Part shown: positions 8,298 to 16,756 of the stretch, one piece after another | Numbering within the stretch: position 1 is the first letter of the stretch | How the letters are laid out: every line of letters begins with the position of its first letter | Origin: a virus | IMG/VR virus record: IMGVR_UViG_3300025141_008753 | Span: 1-64,000 of that record | DNA: 64,000 nt | Strand: one strand, 5' to 3' | Notes under the pieces: generated by a model | Database searches by the model: none | What the model was told of the DNA's origin: nothing | What the model saw: the letters and a program-made list of their open reading frames with translations, nothing else | Position numbers and translations under genes: made by a program

Positions 8298-9293
8298 ATG
8301 GATAAAATCAAAGCAGAATACATTTGGTTGGACGGCACAGAACACATGCCCCGCCTTAGAAGTAAAACCCGAATCATCGAGGCTTCGGGCGAAGTCCCTG
8401 AATGGGGGTTTGATGGCGGGAGTACTTACCAAGCTGATAACGAGAACTCAGACCTAACTCTCAAGCCTGTAAGGGTTTACAAAGACCCGTTTCGCGAAGA
8501 AGACGACGTCCTCGTTCTGTGTGAAGTGTATGTCCCAGAAACAGGGCTTCCTCATGACAGTAATACGAGGGATGGTCTTTTAGATATGCCTGTAACAGAT
8601 GCTCCACTATTCGGCTTTGAACAGGAGTACACTTTATTTAACGGTAAAATGCCTATCGCATGGATGTACAACGAGATGCCAGAGCCACAGGGAGATTACT
8701 ACTGCGGTATCGGTAATCGGATTGTGTACGCAAGAAATATGGCAGAAGACCATTTAGTTAAATGTCTGAAGGCTGGAGTGGATATCTACGGGATGAATGC
8801 TGAAGTTATGCCTTCCCAGTGGGAGTTTCAAACCACCGCCAACGACCCCCTCAAAGCTGCTGACGACCTGTGGATGGCTAGGTATATCCTAGAACGTGTA
8901 GGGGAAGCTTTCGGCTGTACTATTTCGTATGCGCCAAAGCCTCTTGCTGGAGAATGGAATGGTGCTGGATGCCATACCAATTTCTCAACCAAACCCATGC
9001 GAGAGGGCTGGGACGCCATTCAGACAGCTATTAAGCGCCTTAAGAAGCGTCATGAGGTTCATATGCTATGTTACGGGGCTGACAACGAAGAACGCATGAC
9101 AGGCGATTGTGAGACGTCTGACATCACTAAGTTCACGGTGGGAGAAAAAGACCGCTCTTGCAGCATTAGAATCCCCGCTGGTGTGTCCCGAGACAGGAAA
9201 GGATATATCGAGGACCGTAGACCAGCCGCTAATATTGACCCCTATCTCGTTTGCACTAGGATACTTAAGTCGGTATGCTTAGACCAGGACTAA
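8298..9293 (+). CDS. Glutamine synthetase, type II (eukaryote-like GSII)
   Basis: 331 aa from the ATG at 8298. It makes glutamine from glutamate, ammonia and ATP. GSII signatures are in order: YIWLDGT, LRSKTRII, WGFDGGSTYQA, FGFEQEYTLF (metal-binding Glu), NAEVMPSQWEFQ, GEWNGAGCHTNFST, RMTGDCETSDI, SCSIRIPAGV and KGYIEDRRPAANIDPY. Length matches the compact GSII class (~350 aa), not bacterial GSI (~470 aa). The catalytic segments look intact. It lies between the two parts of the DNA polymerase gene and its end overlaps the next small ORF, so it appears to be expressed in the replication operon. Glutamine is the amide donor for nucleotide and amino-sugar synthesis, both prominent in this phage. 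Confidence 0.93.
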   Translation: MDKIKAEYIWLDGTEHMPRLRSKTRIIEASGEVPEWGFDGGSTYQADNENSDLTLKPVRVYKDPFREEDDVLVLCEVYVPETGLPHDSNTRDGLLDMPVTDAPLFGFEQEYTLFNGKMPIAWMYNEMPEPQGDYYCGIGNRIVYARNMAEDHLVKCLKAGVDIYGMNAEVMPSQWEFQTTANDPLKAADDLWMARYILERVGEAFGCTISYAPKPLAGEWNGAGCHTNFSTKPMREGWDAIQTAIKRLKKRHEVHMLCYGADNEERMTGDCETSDITKFTVGEKDRSCSIRIPAGVSRDRKGYIEDRRPAANIDPYLVCTRILKSVCLDQD

Positions 9294-9478
9294 GCGAACA
9301 TGATAGAAATGAAGCACTTCGGCTTCTAACCGAGGTGTCTCGTACTATAACAAGCATAGGGGAAATTACCTTAGTAGACCATAAGGTAGACGGACGCTAC
9401 GTAAATTTAATCTTTGACATTGGAAAAATAAAACAGGAGCTACATAATGCTAACAGTAACAGACGGCGGAACCCATGA
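9275..9478 (+). CDS. Small protein between glutamine synthetase and polymerase part, unknown
   Basis: 67 aa. It overlaps the 3' end of the glutamine synthetase gene by 19 bases and the start of the polymerase gene by 32 bases. It has a helix followed by a strand-rich segment (ITLVDHKVDGRYVNLIFDIGK) and a basic C-terminus. No family recognised. The overlaps suggest a translational chain linking the synthetase and polymerase genes. Confidence 0.5.
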   Translation: MLRPGLSEHDRNEALRLLTEVSRTITSIGEITLVDHKVDGRYVNLIFDIGKIKQELHNANSNRRRNP

Positions 9479-10967
9479 TTGGGAAAACATGCCACTTGAC
9501 GACATTGCCTTTGGTAATGCTATGGACTGCGATTTTACTCTTCGGTCCTTTAAGAAAATGCGTCGCGAGATGGAGAGTAAGCAAGTCGACCTAGTATATG
9601 ATAACCTTCTGAAGTCTATTCTTGTAACTGCGTCCACTATAGAGAACAAAGGAATCTTAGTTGATACCGAGTATCTCGATGAAATAGATGAGATTCTAAA
9701 AGATGAAATTGAGGATATAAAAACGAGGCTTGCGACCCTCTCTCCTGTTTCTGACCTTAACCCCAACTCAAATTTAGAGTTGGCGGGCATTCTGTTCACG
9801 TCTGCGGGGTTTGATTTGCAACCTGTTTCCTTTTCGGAGAAGACTAAAACACCTCAAATATCTGAACAACACCTACTCAAGGTTAAGGCTAACACGGACT
9901 CTGACGATGCTGTTGAGTTTATTGAACTCTTATTGAAGTATAAGTTCCGTGTTAAACAACATAAGACATACGTGAACGGTATCAGGGATGCAATCACATA
10001 CAACGAAGACGGACGGGTCTACTCCAGCTACAACTTCGGTACAGTAGTTACGGGTAGACTATCCTGCTCTACGTATACAGTAGGACCTAAAAAGAAAAAA
10101 GGCATCTCTTTCCATACTTTACCTAGACCTGACGAAAATGATAATATCAATCTAAGAAGGCTCATGATTCCGGACGGGGATAAGGTCTTCATCGCAGCCG
10201 ACTTCTCACAGGCTGAGCTTCGTATGCTCGCACAATGTTGTCGTGACGAAAGCCTTATCGAGGCATTTAATAGCGGAATGGACTTACATAAGTTTACAGC
10301 CTCTATGGTGTTTGATAAGCCTATTGACGATATTACTAAGCAAGAAAGACAAATTGCCAAGAGCGTAAGCTTCCTTATTGTGTACGGGGGAGGACCCCAC
10401 AAACTATCTGAACAGATTGGAAAGCCTGTAGGTTACTGTAAAAGTATCTTTGCGGCATACCAGGAATCGTTCCCTAAGGTTTTTCAATGGATTAATGGAG
10501 TTCATAAGTTTGTCCGGGAGAATGAATACGCGGTAAGCCCTTTCGGACGCCGTAGACACCTCTCTAACGTGAAGAGCCCTAACCGCAAATACCAGTACAG
10601 AGCCCTGCGGCAAGGTATGAACTTCATCATTCAGAGCTCAGCTTCAGACTTGATGTTACACTCTATTAAACGATTACAGAAGTATATCGAGGCTGCGGGA
10701 GTTAGCGCAGAGATTTTAGCGACTGTACACGACTCTGTGGAGTTGCAGTGCGATAAAGAGGATTTGGACAAAGTACTAGAGTTGCTGAAGTTTTCTCTTA
10801 CAAATACAGAAGATTTTAAAGATAATTATGGATTAGACTTTGTTGTTCCGTTTGAGGTAGATATCGAGGTCGGACATTCCTTCGGAGACGGTAAGGAGGC
10901 TAAATTTACTCCTGAAGGACGACTAACGAATTTAACAGAACTTTATGAATACATCGAGAATAAGTAA
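9447..10967 (+). CDS. DNA polymerase A, polymerase domain
   Basis: 506 aa. It starts at MLTVTDGGTHDWENMPLDD, which corresponds to the segment normally just before the end of the exonuclease domain, so the break from the 7040 gene falls inside the exonuclease ExoIII region. Polymerase motifs are complete: TGRLSC, motif A ADFSQAELRMLA, motif B RQIAKSVSFLIVYGGG, motif C TVHDSVELQ (HDS instead of the common HDE). The two proteins would have to associate to give a proofreading enzyme. The 3' end overlaps the gp47-like gene by 23 bases. Confidence 0.92.
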   Translation: MLTVTDGGTHDWENMPLDDIAFGNAMDCDFTLRSFKKMRREMESKQVDLVYDNLLKSILVTASTIENKGILVDTEYLDEIDEILKDEIEDIKTRLATLSPVSDLNPNSNLELAGILFTSAGFDLQPVSFSEKTKTPQISEQHLLKVKANTDSDDAVEFIELLLKYKFRVKQHKTYVNGIRDAITYNEDGRVYSSYNFGTVVTGRLSCSTYTVGPKKKKGISFHTLPRPDENDNINLRRLMIPDGDKVFIAADFSQAELRMLAQCCRDESLIEAFNSGMDLHKFTASMVFDKPIDDITKQERQIAKSVSFLIVYGGGPHKLSEQIGKPVGYCKSIFAAYQESFPKVFQWINGVHKFVRENEYAVSPFGRRRHLSNVKSPNRKYQYRALRQGMNFIIQSSASDLMLHSIKRLQKYIEAAGVSAEILATVHDSVELQCDKEDLDKVLELLKFSLTNTEDFKDNYGLDFVVPFEVDIEVGHSFGDGKEAKFTPEGRLTNLTELYEYIENK

Positions 10968-11970
10968 GGTAGTAATTCTAACAGACCTTCACCTAAGGTC
11001 GGATTACATGCCTGGATTTTTGGATACCCAAGTTGAAACTTTGCTCCATTACGCTAATAGGAAGCCGTGCTCACACGTCGTTATAAACGGCGATGTTTTT
11101 GAGAGAAGGAATCCTACTGGGGAGGAGCTTTTAGCTTTTAGGAAAGTTCTGGACGGCATTAAGTGCAACAACATTATTGTAAACAGGGGGAACCATGACA
11201 CGCTACGCAAAGATGGCTCGTCGGAGACGGTCCTTAGTCTATTTTCAGACAAAGCGAAGATTATTACAGATACAGAGACAGTTAGAATTGGAACAATCGA
11301 CTTCGACTTCATCCCCCACTACGAAGATGAAGACAGAATCATCCAAGACTTAAAGAAAACGAATAATCCAGTATTTGGACACTTCGGTTTTGATGGTTGC
11401 GTATCTAACGGTCACTACGCGTATGAAGCGCGAGTGAAGAAATGGCATTTCAAAAAGAAACCTTTTGGTTTCCTAGGACATATACACAAACCTCAAATTT
11501 ATAATAATGTGGTTATTATGGGTACGCCTTATTCTAATACCTTCGGAGAAGCCAACGCTCAAAAGTTTATTCACGAGCTGGTGATTCGTGACCAAGAGAT
11601 AGAACTTGTTAAAAAGCCCATCGACAGAGGTATTAAACACATAGTAGGAACGGTAGACCAGCTACCAGCGCTAGCTAAGAAGCATAGGTTCGACAGCTTC
11701 TACACGATTCTACGGGTTAAGTTGGATAAGCTGGACTCATACACAGAAGAGCAGTTAAGGGATAAGTTATTTGCTCAGTACCCTATAAAACATTTAGAGT
11801 TAGTATTCGAAGATGTCTTGCCTAAATTTGAATCAGGTTATGTTCCTGAGAACCGTATTTTTAGTTTAGACGAGAGTGTTATAAATCAATACATATCCGA
11901 AAGCGATACTGTGTTTTCTAGAGAAGATATAATGGGAGCTTTGGAGGAGATTAGAGATGAAATTAAATAA
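10945..11970 (+). CDS. Recombination nuclease, SbcD/T4 gp47-like
   Basis: 341 aa calcineurin-like phosphoesterase. Metal-binding motifs: LTDLHL, INGDVFERR, NRGNHD, GHFGFDG and GHIHKPQ. With the SbcC-like ATPase encoded next it forms an Mre11-Rad50-type complex that processes DNA ends for recombination-dependent replication. ATG overlaps the polymerase 3' end; the gene overlaps the next one by 14 bases. Confidence 0.92.
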   Translation: MNTSRISKVVILTDLHLRSDYMPGFLDTQVETLLHYANRKPCSHVVINGDVFERRNPTGEELLAFRKVLDGIKCNNIIVNRGNHDTLRKDGSSETVLSLFSDKAKIITDTETVRIGTIDFDFIPHYEDEDRIIQDLKKTNNPVFGHFGFDGCVSNGHYAYEARVKKWHFKKKPFGFLGHIHKPQIYNNVVIMGTPYSNTFGEANAQKFIHELVIRDQEIELVKKPIDRGIKHIVGTVDQLPALAKKHRFDSFYTILRVKLDKLDSYTEEQLRDKLFAQYPIKHLELVFEDVLPKFESGYVPENRIFSLDESVINQYISESDTVFSREDIMGALEEIRDEIK

Positions 11971-13567
11971 AATTGAGATTCATAATTTTCTTTCGATAAA
12001 GGAAGCTGCCATAGATTTTGATTCGTATGGAAATTTGGTCCGCATTGTAGGAAAGAACTTTGATACAAAGCCGAGAAGTTCTAACGGGGCTGGTAAGAGT
12101 TCTATTATTGAGGCGGTTATGTTTGCGTTGTTTGGGAAGACAATACGAAAGACAAATGATAAAAGTTTAAAGAATTATCATACAAAAGGTAAGTGCCGCG
12201 TTGTTCTTACTGTTAACGGGGATACAGTCATAGAGAGAATTAAGAAAGCTCCTATGTTGTCCGTGACGGTAGCAGGAGAAAACTGTACACAAGATTCCAT
12301 ACAAGCTACTCAGAAATACCTAGAGAAGTTTCTTAACATTAACCATAATGTGTTCCTAGCCTCCATCGTATTTGGACAACAGAACAACACGTCATTTTTA
12401 ACGGCAACGCCCGACGAGAAACGTTCTATTATCCAGAGTTTCCTGTCAGTCAAAGACTTATTCCAGAACAGGTCCACGATTAAATCATTAAAGACTAAGT
12501 ATTTAAACGAAAAGAAGATTAATCTGACCTTACATAATGATGGATTAACTAAAATTGAAAGGTCGCAAAAGAAGATTAAAAAGCTTAAAGGCATGCAAAA
12601 GCAGGCTAAACAGTTTTTAGCGTCTGATAAAGCTAAGTTTATTTTCGCTCACACGTTCAGTGAGATACAAGAGGCTGAAAGGTTGTTCCACGAGAAAGAC
12701 GTAGAGTATGAACAAGAACAAGCTAGCCTTACCGCTAATAGAGCTCGTATCAATCAAACAAAAAAAGTTATTCTGCAAATTAAGGATACAGACTGTGAGC
12801 ACTGTGGTAAATTGTCCCGCGCGAATTGGAATAATACACAAGACCTAGCAGCTAAAGTTGAGAAATGGGAAGAAGAAGATAGAGAGAAAGTAAAATATCT
12901 TCGTCAACTAGGAAAAGAAGTGGATGCGTTAGCTATACCTGTATCTGCAGAAGACTTTGAACTCATTGAAAAGCTTAAAGCTGTAGATACTGAAATTAAG
13001 ATTTTAGGCAAGCAACTCAGAAACGAGAAGGGTCGTGTGAGGAAATACGGAGAGCTATCAGTGGCTGCTCAGAAGCGGTACGATTTGATGAGGTTTTGGG
13101 AGCACGCGTTCTCCGAAGCGGGACTTATTAAGTATATCATACGAAATGTCCTGGAGTATTTTAATGAGCGGTGCAACTCGTACCTCAGCACTTTGACAAA
13201 AGGAAATTTTATGATAAAGTTCGATGATACTTTGAACGAGGTCATCTATAATAATGAAGTCGGAGCGCATTACGATTCCTTGTCTGGAGGAGAGAAGAAG
13301 CGGGTATCCTTGGCTGTAATGCTGGGGCTTAATGACCTACTGCTTCTAACCGGAAAGGACAGGTCCAACGTAGTATTCTTCGATGAGGTAGCGGAATCTT
13401 TGGATGCTGATGGAGTGAAAGGGCTAATCGAGCTGATTCACCAAGTCTCGGAGCATAAGAAACTGTTCTTAATAACCCACAATGAATATCTCACGTCTTT
13501 AGTCGAGGAATATTCAGAAACATTAACGGTAACAAAACGTAATAACATTACCAAAATCACTAAATAA
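11957..13567 (+). CDS. Recombination ATPase, SbcC/Rad50/T4 gp46-like
   Basis: 536 aa. Walker A NGAGKSS lies near residue 43. A coiled coil is interrupted by the zinc hook CEHCGK near residue 280, followed by the returning coiled coil. Signature SLSGGEKKRVSLAV and Walker B VVFFDEVAESLD are near the C-terminus. It is shorter than bacterial SbcC but typical of phage gp46. It is paired with the gp47-like gene just upstream. Confidence 0.93.
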   Translation: MKLNKIEIHNFLSIKEAAIDFDSYGNLVRIVGKNFDTKPRSSNGAGKSSIIEAVMFALFGKTIRKTNDKSLKNYHTKGKCRVVLTVNGDTVIERIKKAPMLSVTVAGENCTQDSIQATQKYLEKFLNINHNVFLASIVFGQQNNTSFLTATPDEKRSIIQSFLSVKDLFQNRSTIKSLKTKYLNEKKINLTLHNDGLTKIERSQKKIKKLKGMQKQAKQFLASDKAKFIFAHTFSEIQEAERLFHEKDVEYEQEQASLTANRARINQTKKVILQIKDTDCEHCGKLSRANWNNTQDLAAKVEKWEEEDREKVKYLRQLGKEVDALAIPVSAEDFELIEKLKAVDTEIKILGKQLRNEKGRVRKYGELSVAAQKRYDLMRFWEHAFSEAGLIKYIIRNVLEYFNERCNSYLSTLTKGNFMIKFDDTLNEVIYNNEVGAHYDSLSGGEKKRVSLAVMLGLNDLLLLTGKDRSNVVFFDEVAESLDADGVKGLIELIHQVSEHKKLFLITHNEYLTSLVEEYSETLTVTKRNNITKITK

Positions 13568-13582
13568 AAGGCAAAAAAGAAA

Positions 13583-13867
13583 ATGGCATTAATCCCAAAT
13601 GGAAATAGAGTAATCGTGCAGAGAAAAACTGCAGAAAGCGAGACCGCTGGTGGTATTATTATCCCCGGAGCGGAGGAGAAGAAGTTGAACGAAGGAGTAA
13701 TTGTTGCCGTGGGTCCGGACTGTAAGGACTACATGGTAAACGGTGAATATGTAATTTTTGACGCCTTTGCAGGCAAAGAAGTCCATCACGAAGGTGAAGA
13801 CTACGCAGTGTTGGAGGAAGATGATATTGTTGTTTTCGTGAGAGGAGCGGAAGGAGCTGAGGTATAA
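13583..13867 (+). CDS. GroES-type co-chaperonin
   Basis: 94 aa, the normal GroES length. It begins LIPNGNRVIVQR, has a mobile loop with the GGIIIP sequence that binds GroEL (ETAGGIIIPGAEEK), then GVIVAVGP and the C-terminal strand. It would replace host GroES to fold phage proteins, the role gp31 plays in T4. It shares TAATG with the reductase gene that follows. Confidence 0.93.
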   Translation: MALIPNGNRVIVQRKTAESETAGGIIIPGAEEKKLNEGVIVAVGPDCKDYMVNGEYVIFDAFAGKEVHHEGEDYAVLEEDDIVVFVRGAEGAEV

Positions 13868-15783
13868 TGGGGTTTGAAATACCTAAAGACTCCCTATCCG
13901 AAACTATCTTTATGGATAAGTACGCATATCCGGGAGAGACCTCTTGGAAGGAGCTTTCTAAAAGGGTGGCTCGCCACGCTTCAGACCCTGAGTTCCCTGA
14001 GAACCGGGAGAAGATTGAGACCAAGTTTTATGAGGCAATTAATTCAGGAGATTTCTGTCCGGGCGGACGTATTTTGTTTGGTTCTGGTAGAAGTAAGCAG
14101 AATCTTTTGAACTGTTATGTCCTAGACCCAGAAGACTCAGTAGAGAGCATCGGAAAGGTTATCTCGGATATGTACAAAATATCTTGTGGAGGAGGTGGAA
14201 TAGGGTTTAACTTTTCCAAGATTAGACCTAAAGGGGATGACATTCAGAATATTAAGAACTCTGCACCGGGCTCTATATCCGTGATGAGGATGATTAATGA
14301 GATTGGCAACCATGTACGCGCAGGTAAGAACCGTCGCACGGCACTAATGTCCATACTCAGTATCACTCACCCCGATTTTCTAGAATTTCTAAAAGTAAAA
14401 TTAGACCGTAAGGAGCTTACCAATTTTAATATCTCTGTAGCTATCACCAAGCCTTTCTTGGAAGCTGTGGAAAAAGACGAAGAGTGGTACTTTACTTTCG
14501 GAGGTCGTCAGAATAAGTATTACGTTTACGAGGTAGACCGTGCATCGACCGCAGGGGTAGCGCCTCTTAACCACACTATTGAAGTTGTGGCTAAGTCGGA
14601 AGAGGATGCTATTGGTCGTGCGGAATTACACCACTTAAGTCACCCTGATGATACTTTTGCCAATGCAAGGAAAAAAGAAATTCGTGCTAGGGACTTATGG
14701 ACCACTATTGTGGATAACGCAATTGAATCCGGAGAACCCGGTATTTTTAACATTGATTTTGCAAATGAATACACTAACGTTTCTTACTTTGAGCACATGC
14801 CTTCTACTAACCCCTGTGGCGAAGAAGTTCTTCCAGCATACGGTAACTGTTGCCTTGGTCATGTCAATCTTGCTAATATGGTTGACCTTGACGGCAACGT
14901 GGACTGGCGTAGGATGGCTCGTACGATTCGTACGGGCGTGCGGTTCTTGGATAACATCCTTACCGTCAACCATTTTCCAATTGAAGAATGTAATGAAGCT
15001 GGAACCCGAAGTAGACGTGTCGGCTTGGGAGTTACCGGTCTTCACTACTTCCTCATCAAAGCGGGATACAAATACGGGTCTGAATCGTGTCTTGAATTCC
15101 TGGAACGGTTATTCGCAACGATAAGAAATGAGGCGTATAAAGCATCCATGTATCTTGCGAGGGAGAAAGGAAGTTTTGCCGCTTATGATTGGGGTAAATT
15201 AAAAGATGAGAAGTTCTTTAAAACGTTACCTTCCAGGATACGCTCTGACGTTAAGAAGAATGGGTTGAGAAATGCCGTCCTCCTTACTGTTGCTCCAACT
15301 GGAACTATCAGCATGGTACTCGGAGTCTCCACTGGTCTTGAGCCGATATTTGCCCCTGTCTACAAACGTAGGTGGCGCACTGGCACTGATGGCGTCTGGA
15401 ATGAGACTCATGTCATCGATAATCTATTTAAGCAGCTATATCTTCGTGGAAGAGACATTTCTCACTGTGTGGGTGCGTATGATGTTACTCCGGAAGAGCA
15501 TATTAAGGTACAGGCGGTTGTACAGTCGTATATTGATTCGGCGGTTTCAAAGACGTGTAATTTGCCGTCGGACTACAAGCCAGAAAACTTGTACGACGAA
15601 CTCTTGACGTATGCTAATGATATGAAAGGGTTTACGTTCTATCGCGCAGGGTCTAGAGGTAACGAACCTTTAGAAGCTGTTGATATTAGCAGTATAGACC
15701 TAGATAACTTAATAACAAAAGGCAAAATTTCCGCTGAATCTAGGTCTGTAGATTCGTGCAAAAATGGAGTCTGCGAGCTATAA
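13867..15783 (+). CDS. nrdJ: Ribonucleotide reductase, class II (adenosylcobalamin-dependent)
   Basis: 638 aa. It makes deoxyribonucleotides without oxygen dependence or a small subunit. NCYVLD carries the first active-site cysteine (about residue 83), CGGGGIGFNFS is the class II glycine-rich segment, NPCGEE holds the radical cysteine (about 317), APTGTISM is the substrate-binding loop, and SCKNGVC at the extreme C-terminus is the redox-shuttle pair. There is no ATP-cone. No nrdB-like gene is visible nearby. Start ATG overlaps the groES stop codon. Confidence 0.92.
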   Translation: MGFEIPKDSLSETIFMDKYAYPGETSWKELSKRVARHASDPEFPENREKIETKFYEAINSGDFCPGGRILFGSGRSKQNLLNCYVLDPEDSVESIGKVISDMYKISCGGGGIGFNFSKIRPKGDDIQNIKNSAPGSISVMRMINEIGNHVRAGKNRRTALMSILSITHPDFLEFLKVKLDRKELTNFNISVAITKPFLEAVEKDEEWYFTFGGRQNKYYVYEVDRASTAGVAPLNHTIEVVAKSEEDAIGRAELHHLSHPDDTFANARKKEIRARDLWTTIVDNAIESGEPGIFNIDFANEYTNVSYFEHMPSTNPCGEEVLPAYGNCCLGHVNLANMVDLDGNVDWRRMARTIRTGVRFLDNILTVNHFPIEECNEAGTRSRRVGLGVTGLHYFLIKAGYKYGSESCLEFLERLFATIRNEAYKASMYLAREKGSFAAYDWGKLKDEKFFKTLPSRIRSDVKKNGLRNAVLLTVAPTGTISMVLGVSTGLEPIFAPVYKRRWRTGTDGVWNETHVIDNLFKQLYLRGRDISHCVGAYDVTPEEHIKVQAVVQSYIDSAVSKTCNLPSDYKPENLYDELLTYANDMKGFTFYRAGSRGNEPLEAVDISSIDLDNLITKGKISAESRSVDSCKNGVCEL

Positions 15784-15789
15784 TAAACT

Positions 15790-16284
15790 ATGCCAACTTA
15801 CATGTACTACTGCAAGAAGTGCGATGCCAACTTCGACAACATCAGCTCATACGAGAAGATGAAGAAGGAGTTGACGTGTCCGGAGTGCAGTAAGAGAAGG
15901 TGCCCGCGCTCTTATGATATGAGTAAGTGCAGAGGTCCCAAAGCGGGGGTTTTGGTTAAAGGCGGAGGAACTCCTAAGTTCTACCATACCGGTGAGGCAC
16001 GCGCCAAAAGCGAGCACCGTTGGATGGAAAATCAAATTGACGCCACGAAGGAAGCTCTTCAGTTTAAGAAGGGCGCAAGCCCCTATTCTAGTTACAAACT
16101 AAATAATGAAGCTTTGGAAAAATCAGGTGTCGCGAAACGGGTCACTGGTGACGAAGCTAAAGACAGAAAGAAAACCGCGCATAAACGTAACCTAAGGGCA
16201 GCAGAGTCTGCCAACAAGGAAATGTCGCAACTCGACAAAGACCACATAAGCGGGCAACAAGGAAATGTCGATAAAAAGAACTAA
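15790..16284 (+). CDS. FmdB-type zinc-ribbon protein
   Basis: 164 aa. The N-terminus MPTYMYYCKKCDANFD followed by LTCPECSKRRC is the FmdB/CxxC zinc-ribbon pattern. The rest is a basic, charged helical extension (Lys/Ala/Glu) of ~110 residues with no known domain. Function in phages is unknown; regulatory or nucleic-acid-binding roles are possible. Only 6 bases follow the nrdJ stop. Confidence 0.7.
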   Translation: MPTYMYYCKKCDANFDNISSYEKMKKELTCPECSKRRCPRSYDMSKCRGPKAGVLVKGGGTPKFYHTGEARAKSEHRWMENQIDATKEALQFKKGASPYSSYKLNNEALEKSGVAKRVTGDEAKDRKKTAHKRNLRAAESANKEMSQLDKDHISGQQGNVDKKN

Positions 16285-16309
16285 TTACACTGGATACACA
16301 AAATTTAAA

Positions 16310-16756
16310 ATGGATGGAATACTAATTAATAACCGTTCTGATAATCCCAACCCCGAATACGCTACAGAAGGCTCTGCAGGATTCGACATACGGGCTGACC
16401 AGGACATCACTATACCACCCGGAGAAACCGTGGTGATTGGCACTGGGCTATATTTCGCAGTACCTCAAGGATTTGAGGCACAAATACGAATGCGCTCTAG
16501 TTTGGCTATACGGGGATTGACTATCCCAAATGCTCCTGGAACCATCGATTCGGATTACCGAGGCGAGGTTAAGGTTGTAATGCATAATATGAGCAAACAA
16601 GGTTACGTGGTTGAACACGGAGACCGTATCGCGCAAGTCGTTGTAGCGCCTGTAGTTAAAACTACACCATATTTTCTTTCTAAAAAAGAGTTCCTAGACG
16701 TCTCTCTTATGACTATAAGAGGTGAAGGGGGATTCGGTTCAACAGGAAGAAACTAA
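16310..16756 (+). CDS. dut: dUTPase (trimeric type)
   Basis: 148 aa from the ATG at 16310; an ATG at 16265 inside the preceding gene would add 15 residues. All five motifs are present in order: GSAGFDIRA, RMRSSLA, GTIDSDYRGEV, GDRIAQVVVAP and RGEGGFGSTG. It hydrolyses dUTP to dUMP and pyrophosphate, preventing uracil incorporation and feeding dTMP synthesis. Directly followed by the helicase gene (TAATG). Confidence 0.95.
   Translation: MDGILINNRSDNPNPEYATEGSAGFDIRADQDITIPPGETVVIGTGLYFAVPQGFEAQIRMRSSLAIRGLTIPNAPGTIDSDYRGEVKVVMHNMSKQGYVVEHGDRIAQVVVAPVVKTTPYFLSKKEFLDVSLMTIRGEGGFGSTGRN

Noticed and set aside
8014-9447. Group I intron or intein in the polymerase gene
   Set aside because: No homing endonuclease motif, no intein ends (Cys/Ser start, HN at end), and the second part has its own ATG; a divided gene is the simpler reading, though splicing was not tested.
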